From NCBI GenBank assembly GCA_964460665.1, contig CAYWSL010000077.1, positions 1 to 25,275 on the forward strand: DNA of 25,275 nt, given 5' to 3'. The DNA comes from K23-9 sp964460665. GTDB taxonomy: Bacteria; Planctomycetota; Planctomycetia; Pirellulales; Pirellulaceae. Positions 7,156 to 15,320 of the stretch are shown here, piece by piece. The notes below the pieces were generated by a model. It was not told where the DNA came from, ran no database searches, and saw only the letters and a list, made by a program, of their open reading frames with translations. The translations under genes and the position numbers were made by a program. Positions within the stretch are counted from its first letter, which is position 1, and each line of letters begins with the position of its first letter.

Positions 7156-10100
7156 GCAAGCAGACATCCAAACCAAGTTTCCAACTGAGCTTGTTTGACG
7201 ATCCCGTTGACGAGGTGCCCCAGGAGCCGGTAGCTGAGGCTAAACCGGGCGCAAAAGAACTTGTTTCCAAAAAACCAGTCGCTGAAAAAGAAACCGCCCA
7301 GCAGCCCGCTCCGAAGAAACGCGCCGTTAAAAAACGTGCGAAGAAAACGGTAGCGTCGACTGGCGCGGTGAAAGTAGAAGCTGCGCCGGAAAAAGCTGTC
7401 GCGGTGGCAACCGCTGACACCAAGCCGCTGCAAGAACGTCCTTCCAAGAACCAAGCGGCGCCCAGCACCATTGACGCTACCGACAGCGAACCTTCGGTAT
7501 CGTTTGAACTTCAGCACGCAAATGCGGACTTGGATTCGCTTCGTATCGACACGCCACACGTCCAGCCTTGGGCTCAACCAATCGAAGGAGACGCGTTGGC
7601 AACCCGACTTGTCCGAGCGTCGGCGGGAACCGGCAAGACTTATCAACTGACCGCGCGGCTGCTGAAGATCCTGCTGCAAGGCGCAGCGCCCGAAACCGTA
7701 CTGGCAACAACCTTCACGCGGAAAGCGGCTGGCGAGATTTTAAATCGTTTGCTGACCGATTTGGCCAATGCTGCCGATGAAGACAATGACGCGGCGCTGG
7801 ACGCACTTCGCAACCAAGTTGGCATTCCCACGTTGTCACGCAAAGTTTGCTTGCAGCTGCTGGAAACAATCCTACGCAATGTTCACCGACTGCGAATTTG
7901 CACGCTGGATAGTTTGTTCGCGCAGTTGGCACGATCGTTCCCATTCGAACTTGGGTTGCCCGCGGCGTGGCGATTGACGGATGAGATCGAAGAGGTCTGG
8001 CTACGCGAACGTGCGATCGAGTCGGTTGTGTCGGCGCTGGACCCAGCGGAAATGATGACGATGTTGTCGATGCTGGGTAAAGGTGAAGCGAAACGGTCGA
8101 TTGCCGTTGAACTGATCAATGTGATCAACGCAACGTATTCGATGCAGCGTCAGTGCGGCCCCGACGTATGGAATAAACTGCGAGCCCCCAAAGGTCCCGA
8201 TTCAAAAGATTTGACTCGGGCGGCCGGTGTCTTAATGCAGGCCGACGTTCGGCAGGCGAGTGTGCTTAAGAAACTGCACGACGTCGGTCAGTTACTTGAA
8301 ACACGTAGCATCAAGGATCTGGTCAAGGACACGCTTGTTGCCAATGTTTCCAAGGCCCGTCGGACCAAAACAGAAGTGACGTTTGGACGGTCGAAGCTTC
8401 CTGAGAGCCTGGACCCAGCCCTGGATGTGCTTTACGGTGCCGTGCGTACCGAAGCACTGTCGTTATTGCAGTATCAAAACGAAGCCACCGGCAACGTCCT
8501 TGCTGCTTACGACCATCAGGTCACACAGCTGAAACAAGGTCTGCGTTCGTTGGGCTTTGATGATGTGGCCGTCCGACTAGCGAACCAATTTCGATCGATC
8601 GATCCGCAGTCACTGGCGGGCCGAATGGACGGAGCAATTGACCACTTGCTATTGGACGAATTCCAAGACACATCGCCGGTGCAGTGGCAAGTCCTACGTC
8701 CGCTGGCGATTCACGCAGCGGCAACGCCCGAAGTCAAACGTGGGCCTGAGTGGCAAGTCGAGCGTTCCTTTTATTGTGTCGGAGACACCAAGCAGGCGAT
8801 TTATGGCTGGCGTGGTGGTGTCGCCGAAATCTTCGACGCGGTCGCCGAACAGATCGACGATGTCAGCGAAGAGAGCTTGAACACGAGTTACCGCAGCAGC
8901 CCCGTGATCTTGGATGCTGTCGAGCGTACGTTCAGGAATTTGCAGCAACATCCACTCGCTCTCGAAGCCGACTCAAAAGACTTGGCGATGAAGTCGACGT
9001 ATGTAGCCGAGGCGCTGACCAACTTTTCTGGTCGTTTCCCGCCTCACAAAGCGGCGAAAGAAACGTTGCCGGGCTTTGTTCAGTTTCAAACGTCGCGAAA
9101 GATCGTCACGAAAGACTCGCGTTCTAAAGAGCCACAAAAACGAGCGTGCCGCGAAGACGCCGCGAAGCTGATCGCTGAATTGCATCGCGCCGCGCCGCAC
9201 AAAACGATCGGCGTGTTGACTCGAACCAACTCGACCGTCGCGTCGATGATCTTCATGCTGGACGTCGCCGGTGTCGAAGTTAGTCAGGAAGGCGGTAACC
9301 CACTGATCGATTCGGCCGCAGTCGACTTGGTGCTATCGGCTTTAATGATGATCGAACACCCGGGCGATAAACGATGGCGATTCCACGTTCAGTCCTCGCC
9401 ACTGGGTGACGCGATGGCAACAGACGCCTTGGCTAACGACATCGACATGGTGGACATGCTTCGTGCGAAGGTCGAGGACATTGGACTATCCGAAGCCATC
9501 GAATACTTAGCGTCCTTGCTCGCACCACACTGCGACACTCGGGACACGACGCGTCTGCGCCAGCTAACTCAGTTGGCGATGAATTACCAACGAAACGCAG
9601 CCCCGCGACTGCGGGACTTTGTCCGAATGGTTCGCGAAAAGCGAGTCGAACGGCCCCAGTCGGCGCCGATTCGAGTGATGACAGTCCACCAATCCAAGGG
9701 ACTGGAATTCGATATCGTCGTGCTGCCCGAACTTGACGCTCCACTTACCAAGCAGAGCGGTAGCTGTGTGGCCGATGTTCGTAGCTTGGGCGACCCGCCG
9801 CACGCGATGACGCGATCGGTGACCAGCAAGTCGTGGCATTTCTTGCCCGAATCTTGGCAACGTGCTTTCGGCGCCAAGGCTGCCAGCGAACTGACCGAAT
9901 CGCTTTGCCTGTTGTACGTGGCGATGACGCGATCGCGACAAGCGTTGCACATGATCATTCCTCCGGCCAGCAAAGCTGACTTCGCAACCAAAACTTCCGC
10001 AGCGCTGATCTTCCACGCACTTGGCTGCGAAGAAGACCCATCCAAGGGTGACCAAATCCTGTTTCAATCAGGCGATGAAAACTGGCACAAGACCGACGCC

Positions 10101-10196
10101 CCCGAAAGTGAACTGGCCAACAGAGCGACCGAAGACACTCCGCAAGCCGAACCCAAGATCATTTCGTTTCGGCCGCCCGCTTCTCAGCCTAGCTGA
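7152..10196 (+). CDS. AddA-like UvrD-family helicase with clamp-binding motif and no nuclease domain
   Basis: The 1014-residue protein has all superfamily 1A helicase motifs: Walker A ASAGTGKT (K162), Walker B LLLDEFQDT (D502-E503), motif III VGDTKQAIYGWRGG, motif IV NTSYRSS, motif V TVHQSKGLEFD and motif VI YVAMTRSRQAL (R927). It is therefore the ATP-driven motor partner of the upstream AddB-like nuclease, made by ATGA-coupled translation with a strong GGAGG 7 nt before its ATG. Two oddities stand out. First, the protein stops about 80 residues after motif VI, so the C-terminal PD-(D/E)XK domain of normal AddA (about 1150-1250 residues) is missing. Second, about 140 extra residues precede the helicase core. 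They start with QLSLF at 11-15, the consensus sliding-clamp ligand, and continue as a Lys/Ala/Pro-rich, probably disordered linker with a basic tract at 55-66. A UvrD/PcrA-type helicase is the alternative, but the pairing favours AddA. Confidence 0.87.
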   Translation: MSKQTSKPSFQLSLFDDPVDEVPQEPVAEAKPGAKELVSKKPVAEKETAQQPAPKKRAVKKRAKKTVASTGAVKVEAAPEKAVAVATADTKPLQERPSKNQAAPSTIDATDSEPSVSFELQHANADLDSLRIDTPHVQPWAQPIEGDALATRLVRASAGTGKTYQLTARLLKILLQGAAPETVLATTFTRKAAGEILNRLLTDLANAADEDNDAALDALRNQVGIPTLSRKVCLQLLETILRNVHRLRICTLDSLFAQLARSFPFELGLPAAWRLTDEIEEVWLRERAIESVVSALDPAEMMTMLSMLGKGEAKRSIAVELINVINATYSMQRQCGPDVWNKLRAPKGPDSKDLTRAAGVLMQADVRQASVLKKLHDVGQLLETRSIKDLVKDTLVANVSKARRTKTEVTFGRSKLPESLDPALDVLYGAVRTEALSLLQYQNEATGNVLAAYDHQVTQLKQGLRSLGFDDVAVRLANQFRSIDPQSLAGRMDGAIDHLLLDEFQDTSPVQWQVLRPLAIHAAATPEVKRGPEWQVERSFYCVGDTKQAIYGWRGGVAEIFDAVAEQIDDVSEESLNTSYRSSPVILDAVERTFRNLQQHPLALEADSKDLAMKSTYVAEALTNFSGRFPPHKAAKETLPGFVQFQTSRKIVTKDSRSKEPQKRACREDAAKLIAELHRAAPHKTIGVLTRTNSTVASMIFMLDVAGVEVSQEGGNPLIDSAAVDLVLSALMMIEHPGDKRWRFHVQSSPLGDAMATDALANDIDMVDMLRAKVEDIGLSEAIEYLASLLAPHCDTRDTTRLRQLTQLAMNYQRNAAPRLRDFVRMVREKRVERPQSAPIRVMTVHQSKGLEFDIVVLPELDAPLTKQSGSCVADVRSLGDPPHAMTRSVTSKSWHFLPESWQRAFGAKAASELTESLCLLYVAMTRSRQALHMIIPPASKADFATKTSAALIFHALGCEEDPSKGDQILFQSGDENWHKTDAPESELANRATEDTPQAEPKIISFRPPASQPS

Positions 10197-10246
10197 CGTC
10201 AACCGAACTAAACCACCACACCTCCAGTAGTAAACTTAGGATCGCA

Positions 10247-11530
10247 TTGACTGCTCGCAAGATTCTACATGCCGCCGACATTCACTTGGACAGCCCGCTG
10301 CAAAAGCTGGGCAGCTATCACGATGCGCCAGCTGAAAAAATCCGCGGCGCGTCACGCTGTGCTCTGGAGAACATGACGCGTCTCGCGATCGACGAACAGG
10401 TTGACTTGGTGGTGATCGCTGGCGACTTGTACGACGGCGATTGGCGAGACCAAAACACGGGGCTGTTCTTTGTCAGTCAAGCAACGCGTTTGATTGATGC
10501 CAATATCCCCGTCGTGGTGATTCGCGGAAACCACGATGCAGCCAACGTGATGACATCTTCGCTGCCGTTGCCCAAGAACCCTGACGGCAGCGACATCATG
10601 ATGGCTGCAGACCAAGTCGACACACGAGTGTTTGAAAAGATCGGCATCAGTGTTCACGGACGATCGTTCGGTCGCCGCGAAGAAAAAGAGGGCATGGTGG
10701 GCCAGTATCCTGCCGCAAATCGTGGGATGTTCAACTTAGGGCTGATGCACACCAGCCTGAGTGGCACTGAAGGCCACGACAATTACGCGCCCTGTACGCC
10801 GCAGCAATTGACCGACAAAGAATACGATTACTGGGCACTGGGGCACATTCATGTTCGCGGCCAACACGGGATCCCTGGCGGTGCGCCGATTGCCTTCAGC
10901 GGAAACATCCAAGGAAGACACATCCGCGAATCTGGCCCGAAGGGTTGCTTGATCGTTGACATCGATTCTCGCGACCAAACACACAGCACGTTTTTTCCGC
11001 TCGACACAATCCGCTGGGAGACTTGTCAGCTGGACGCTGGTGAGATCGAAAACACGGATGACATCATGGACGCTTATCAAGCTTGGCTGTGCCACACGCT
11101 GCGAACGATCGACGATCGCATGCTGGTCGCCCGCGTCGTGCTGATAGGAACGACACCACTTCACACTCAGTTGCATCGCAACAGCCGGCAAATCGAAGAT
11201 GGCTTGCGTTCGGTCACCGTATCGCACGGCGAACAACGTACTTGGTTGGAAAAGCTAAGTGTGCGCAGCAAGAACGCGCCGGCCAGCGTCGTGACGGCCG
11301 ACCTTGAAGGCCCGTTACAAAGCTTGGTTGCGATCGTCCAGCAACTCAAAACCGGCGACGACAAATCGGACATCCTGGAAATGGAACTGAATTCGCTGCT
11401 AAAGAAACTGCCAACCGAAATGGTTGGCAGCGACACCGACTTCGACCCGCAAAATCAACAGTGGCTGGATGACTTGATCGAATCGGCTTCGGCAGATCTG
11501 ATCGATCGATTGCAGGGAGGTGCCGCATGA
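10247..11530 (+). CDS. SbcD/YhaO-like metallophosphoesterase (Mre11-type DNA exonuclease)
   Basis: This 427-residue calcineurin-like phosphoesterase has a complete two-metal site: D11-x-H13 (AADIHLD), D60 (IAGDLYD), N95-H96-D97 (IRGNHDA), H168 (GLMHTS) and H200-x-H202 (LGHIHVRGQ). Such proteins cut DNA ends as the nuclease subunit of Mre11-Rad50/SbcCD/YhaON complexes. The C-terminal ~180 residues resemble the capping and ATPase-docking part in position but have no motif I can name. The start is TTG 10247, preceded by TTAGGAT about 6 nt upstream; it lies 50 bp after the helicase stop, with no terminator between, so it probably shares the same transcript. Its stop overlaps the ATPase start (ATGA, 11527-11530). 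Context says it is the nuclease half of a Mre11-Rad50-like pair rather than a nucleotidase. Confidence 0.87.
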   Translation: MTARKILHAADIHLDSPLQKLGSYHDAPAEKIRGASRCALENMTRLAIDEQVDLVVIAGDLYDGDWRDQNTGLFFVSQATRLIDANIPVVVIRGNHDAANVMTSSLPLPKNPDGSDIMMAADQVDTRVFEKIGISVHGRSFGRREEKEGMVGQYPAANRGMFNLGLMHTSLSGTEGHDNYAPCTPQQLTDKEYDYWALGHIHVRGQHGIPGGAPIAFSGNIQGRHIRESGPKGCLIVDIDSRDQTHSTFFPLDTIRWETCQLDAGEIENTDDIMDAYQAWLCHTLRTIDDRMLVARVVLIGTTPLHTQLHRNSRQIEDGLRSVTVSHGEQRTWLEKLSVRSKNAPASVVTADLEGPLQSLVAIVQQLKTGDDKSDILEMELNSLLKKLPTEMVGSDTDFDPQNQQWLDDLIESASADLIDRLQGGAA

Positions 11531-14500
11531 TCATTGAACGTCTGGATTTAAAAGCCTACGGCGGCTTCACAGATTTTTCTCTTGATCTGTCCGCTGGCCC
11601 GAATCGATTCCATATCATTGTTGGCAAAAACGAATCGGGTAAGTCGACTAGCCTGCGCGCGATCACATCGCTGCTTTACGGTATGCCAAGTCGTTCGGTC
11701 GACAGCTACTTACACCCCAAGCAAAGCATCCGTGTTGGCGGCCGTCTGGTCGATTCACACGGCGGCGTGCTGGAATGCGTGAGACGCCGTGGCCGAAAGG
11801 AAACGCTGCGTGACAAGGACGATGACAATCCGATCGACGAAACACAAATGCAACGAATGCTTGGCGGCGTCGACCAAGATACGTTCTTGCACCGATTCGG
11901 ACTCTCGCACGACGAACTGGTGCGCGGCGGTGACGAGATCATCAAAGGCGGCGGCGACATCGGTAGCATCTTGTTCGCTGCTGGAGCTGGTGTTGGTCGA
12001 CTGCGTGAAGTGCAAACTGACTTGGACAAACGCTGTGCGGAACTTTATATCCCGCGTGGCCGCAACGGCAGCGTCAACCAAATGATCCGCGACCTGGCGG
12101 ATCAAAAGAACGAACTTCGCGATGCACAAGTGCCGCCGGTCGACTTTCAACAGCGAAAGCAACAACTGGAGGAAAAACGTGCCGAGGTCGAACGTTTGGA
12201 TTCAGAATGCAAACGGATTTCAACCGAGATCGCTCGTGCCGAGTCGCTGATGAAGTCGCTTCCGTTGATTCCAAAGTGGAACTTAGCGAAGCAGGAGCTT
12301 CTGGCTCTGGAAACCGTCACGATTCTTGACGAGGGGTTTTCTTATCGCCGCCGCGCCGCCGAAACCGATCGTGAAGTCGCCAAGCGAAAGCAAGCAGACC
12401 TTCAAAGCCGACTGGAATCATTGCAGACCGACCTGAAATCGATCACCGCGGATTCGGCTGTTATGATCCATGAGGTCGAGATCGAACATCTTTTCAAGAA
12501 AATGGGCGCTCGCGAAGAAGCTAGCGACAATCAAACGCAACTTCAGCGGACGATCGAAAAGCTTGATCGTCGGATGAATGAAGTTCTGCGGCAATGGCAG
12601 ATCGATGTCGAATCTGGCGACGACGTTTCCGTTAGCGATGCAATCGATGCCGCGATCGCGGGCCTAGAAGTCAGCGACGCCGTGCGAACACGCGTCAACG
12701 AACTGAGTCGTAAACACGAAAGCCTGATTCAGCAACGCGATGCCGCCGCCCAAGAAGTCGAATCGTTGAAGCAACGGATCGCGGACCTGAAGGTCGAACT
12801 GGCTGACTTTGGCACACTTCCCGATCCAGATAGCCTGACACAGCTGATTGATTCGATCAGCCACCCCAGTGCGCTGCTGGAGAGCTTGGCCGATCAGCAA
12901 GCCGATACGAATCGCGCCAAACGTTCGTGTGAATCGATAGGCCGACGCTTGTCGGGAACAGACGCATCAGTGACGAAGATCGCCAGTTTAAGATTGCCAA
13001 GCGATTCGGCGATCACTCAGCTGACCGCAGAACTGGATCAAACCGCAAAAGCAGCCGCAGCGGCGCGGGAAAAGCAAGATGAACTGGTCAGCCAACGCAA
13101 CGAAATCAAGCGTCGGTTGCGGACTGAATCATCTGGCCAGCCGTTGCCAACCCTTATCGATCTGCAGCAAGCACGCGAGCACCGCGATTCCCTGCTACAA
13201 GAACGGGACAAAAACGGTTCGTCGCCATCGATCGCACAGATCCAAGCAGCTGTCCAAAAGGCGGATCAGTACGTGGACACGATCCGGTTGCACCACGAAC
13301 AAGTGCACCGTCGATCGCTCGATCAGGCCGCGTTGGATGGACTGAACGAGGACATTCAAGCCAATCAGCGCCAAATCGAAATGGCAATCGAGGCGGCCGA
13401 GTCGACTCAAACACAGTGGCAGGCACTATGGCAAGTGATTGGGGTCGATGCGGATACGCCGCTGCGAATGCAACAGTGGGTCGCCGACCACGAATCCTTA
13501 GTCCAAGCATTCCACCATTGGGAAGAAGAGAAAAGCCGCCATCAAGAAGTGCAGCAGCGGATCCAAAACACGTGTGATCGATTACGCGCAGCAGTGAAGT
13601 CCGTCGCGCTGGTAGGCGCCGGCCCGCAAGAAGAGAACGACTTTGGTGGTGACACCTTGTTTGCTCAAGAGGACGCACAGATCGAAGTTGTCCGCTTGTA
13701 CGATGAAGCCGTGTCCGTTCGCCGCCGCCTTGTTGACGAAAAAGCGAAACACGGCGAACTGCGCACACGTTTGGTCGAACTGAAACAACGACTGCCTGGA
13801 TCGCAGTCGCAGCTAAAGGCTTGCCAGAAGAACGCCGACGATTGGCTGACCGATTGGCAGGCAGCCACATCCGGCTTCGGCGACAAGACCGACGGAACGC
13901 CAACAGTCGTTGTAGAGATGCTGGCTCAAGTCAAAGAACTAGCCAGCCAAAAACGCGAACGCGACATTGTCAAGAAACGCGTCCGATCGATCAGCGAAGA
14001 CGAACAGAGCTACCGTGACAAGGTTGTCGCTTTAGCTAAGATGCTGGGCAGCGATGACGTGGACGCGGGCCATCCACACGCCGTGGTGCGCGAATTGTTT
14101 CAACGACTGCAAAACGAACGCAAATTGGCAACACGCCGCGACTTGGTGCAGCAGCAGATTGCCGACGCAAAACAACAACTTAGTGATGTGCAGCAGAAAC
14201 TGACGCACTGTGATGTGATGCTGGCTGGGCTGTGCCAAGAAGCGGGCTGCGAACAGGCCGAAGACTTGCTGGACTTCGAACGCCGATCGCGCCAACGCAA
14301 CGAATTGGCAAAGACTTTCCAAGCAAACGAGGAACAGATTCGACTGCTGGCTGGAAATATCCCGCTTGAAGACTTCGTCTCCAAAGCAGAACAGCAAGAA
14401 CTTGCGGCACTGGAAGTCGACATCGAGTCGCTTCAGGAACAGCTAGACACGACACGTGAACAGTTGAACGAAGCACAACGCGAAGTCGGCGCGTTGCAGA

Positions 14501-15084
14501 ATGAGTTTCAGAAAATTGATGGCAGTCGTCGGGCGGCCGACTTGAGCCAGCAGCTACAGATGATGCACGGCGACTTGTCGCGTGATGCCGCCGAGTACGC
14601 GCGGCTAAAAATTGCGTCGATGATTTTGCGTCGATCGATTGAGCACTATCAGAATGAAAACCAAGGCCCAGTACTTCATCACGCACGAACAATTTTTGCG
14701 GAACTAACGTGTGGTGAATACCAAAGCCTACGTGTTGATTACGACGCGAAAGGCAACTTGATGCTGTTTGGCGTTCGCCCTGGAACCGACGCGATGGATG
14801 TTCCAGCATCGGCAATGAGTACCGGTACGGCGGATTCGCTATACCTGGCCATGCGACTCGCTTCGCTTCGGCATCAACTTTCCCAAGGCACTCAGATTCC
14901 GTTGATCGTGGACGATTGTTTAGTGCAACTGGATAACGAACGAACCAGCGCGGCGCTATCGGCGCTAAGCAAGCTGTCGGCCGAAACGCAGGTGATCTTG
15001 TTTACCCACCACCAGCATGTTGTGGACTTGGCCGCAAAACACTTACAGCCAGAACAGTTTCACACACATCGCTTGGCTGGCTAA
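11527..15084 (+). CDS. YhaN/SbcC-like (Rad50-type) coiled-coil ATPase
   Basis: A 1185-residue ABC-class ATPase of the Rad50/SbcC/YhaN group. The N-terminal lobe has FTDFSLDLSAGPNRFHIIVG followed by Walker A GKNESGKST (K39). The C-terminal lobe has the signature-like TGTADSLYLAMRLASL (from about 1099), Walker B LIVDDCLVQLD (D1129-D1130) and an H-loop-like FTHHQHV. Between them, about residues 190-1080 are Gln/Glu/Arg/Lys-rich helices, i.e. long antiparallel coiled coils. No CxxC zinc-hook is present; the nearest thing is C-x4-C in LCQEAGCEQ. This separates it from true SbcC/Rad50 and fits YhaN. A GGAGG lies 6 nt before the ATG, and the ATGA overlap with the phosphoesterase gene supports a stoichiometric complex. 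Expected role: ATP-gated control of DNA-end processing or tethering. Confidence 0.87.
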   Translation: MIIERLDLKAYGGFTDFSLDLSAGPNRFHIIVGKNESGKSTSLRAITSLLYGMPSRSVDSYLHPKQSIRVGGRLVDSHGGVLECVRRRGRKETLRDKDDDNPIDETQMQRMLGGVDQDTFLHRFGLSHDELVRGGDEIIKGGGDIGSILFAAGAGVGRLREVQTDLDKRCAELYIPRGRNGSVNQMIRDLADQKNELRDAQVPPVDFQQRKQQLEEKRAEVERLDSECKRISTEIARAESLMKSLPLIPKWNLAKQELLALETVTILDEGFSYRRRAAETDREVAKRKQADLQSRLESLQTDLKSITADSAVMIHEVEIEHLFKKMGAREEASDNQTQLQRTIEKLDRRMNEVLRQWQIDVESGDDVSVSDAIDAAIAGLEVSDAVRTRVNELSRKHESLIQQRDAAAQEVESLKQRIADLKVELADFGTLPDPDSLTQLIDSISHPSALLESLADQQADTNRAKRSCESIGRRLSGTDASVTKIASLRLPSDSAITQLTAELDQTAKAAAAAREKQDELVSQRNEIKRRLRTESSGQPLPTLIDLQQAREHRDSLLQERDKNGSSPSIAQIQAAVQKADQYVDTIRLHHEQVHRRSLDQAALDGLNEDIQANQRQIEMAIEAAESTQTQWQALWQVIGVDADTPLRMQQWVADHESLVQAFHHWEEEKSRHQEVQQRIQNTCDRLRAAVKSVALVGAGPQEENDFGGDTLFAQEDAQIEVVRLYDEAVSVRRRLVDEKAKHGELRTRLVELKQRLPGSQSQLKACQKNADDWLTDWQAATSGFGDKTDGTPTVVVEMLAQVKELASQKRERDIVKKRVRSISEDEQSYRDKVVALAKMLGSDDVDAGHPHAVVRELFQRLQNERKLATRRDLVQQQIADAKQQLSDVQQKLTHCDVMLAGLCQEAGCEQAEDLLDFERRSRQRNELAKTFQANEEQIRLLAGNIPLEDFVSKAEQQELAALEVDIESLQEQLDTTREQLNEAQREVGALQNEFQKIDGSRRAADLSQQLQMMHGDLSRDAAEYARLKIASMILRRSIEHYQNENQGPVLHHARTIFAELTCGEYQSLRVDYDAKGNLMLFGVRPGTDAMDVPASAMSTGTADSLYLAMRLASLRHQLSQGTQIPLIVDDCLVQLDNERTSAALSALSKLSAETQVILFTHHQHVVDLAAKHLQPEQFHTHRLAG

Positions 15085-15320
15085 AACGCTCTTTGCTGGA
15101 TAACCAACACAACCTGTATTAGCGGAACGTCTGGTTCCAACGCCGGGACCATGTGCCACGTTTGGCCTCTCAAAAGGCACGATTGGTGCCGATCAAAGAT
15201 GGCGTCAAAGAAAGTTGTTGTTCTTATTGATCGGCAAGCTCGCTTCTTGGCTGTTGCAGGCGGACCACCCTAGACGACGCACCATTATCTAAATCCTCAC
15301 GCACACGCCATGGATAGGCA
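15085..15320. other. Intergenic region between the DNA-end-processing operon and the GMC oxidoreductase
   Basis: No gene is visible in these 236 bp. Two weak inverted repeats occur: GGAAC/GTTCC at 15124-15138, and GTGCC/GGCAC at 15153-15180. Neither is followed by a T-run, so I do not call an intrinsic terminator. The region probably contains the oxidoreductase promoter, which I could not place. Confidence 0.4.

Noticed and set aside
13154..13903. 249-codon minus-strand open frame
   Set aside because: Opposite the coiled-coil part of the YhaN-like ATPase, Arg/Ser-rich, no family character.
4225..15084. Reading the four-gene cluster as a dedicated anti-phage defence island
   Set aside because: No restriction, toxin, integrase or mobile-element genes flank it, and all four families are ordinary repair families; housekeeping repair is the simpler view.
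15124..15180. Two small inverted repeats as a terminator for the DNA-end-processing operon
   Set aside because: Stems are only 5 bp, one with a long loop, and no T-run follows.
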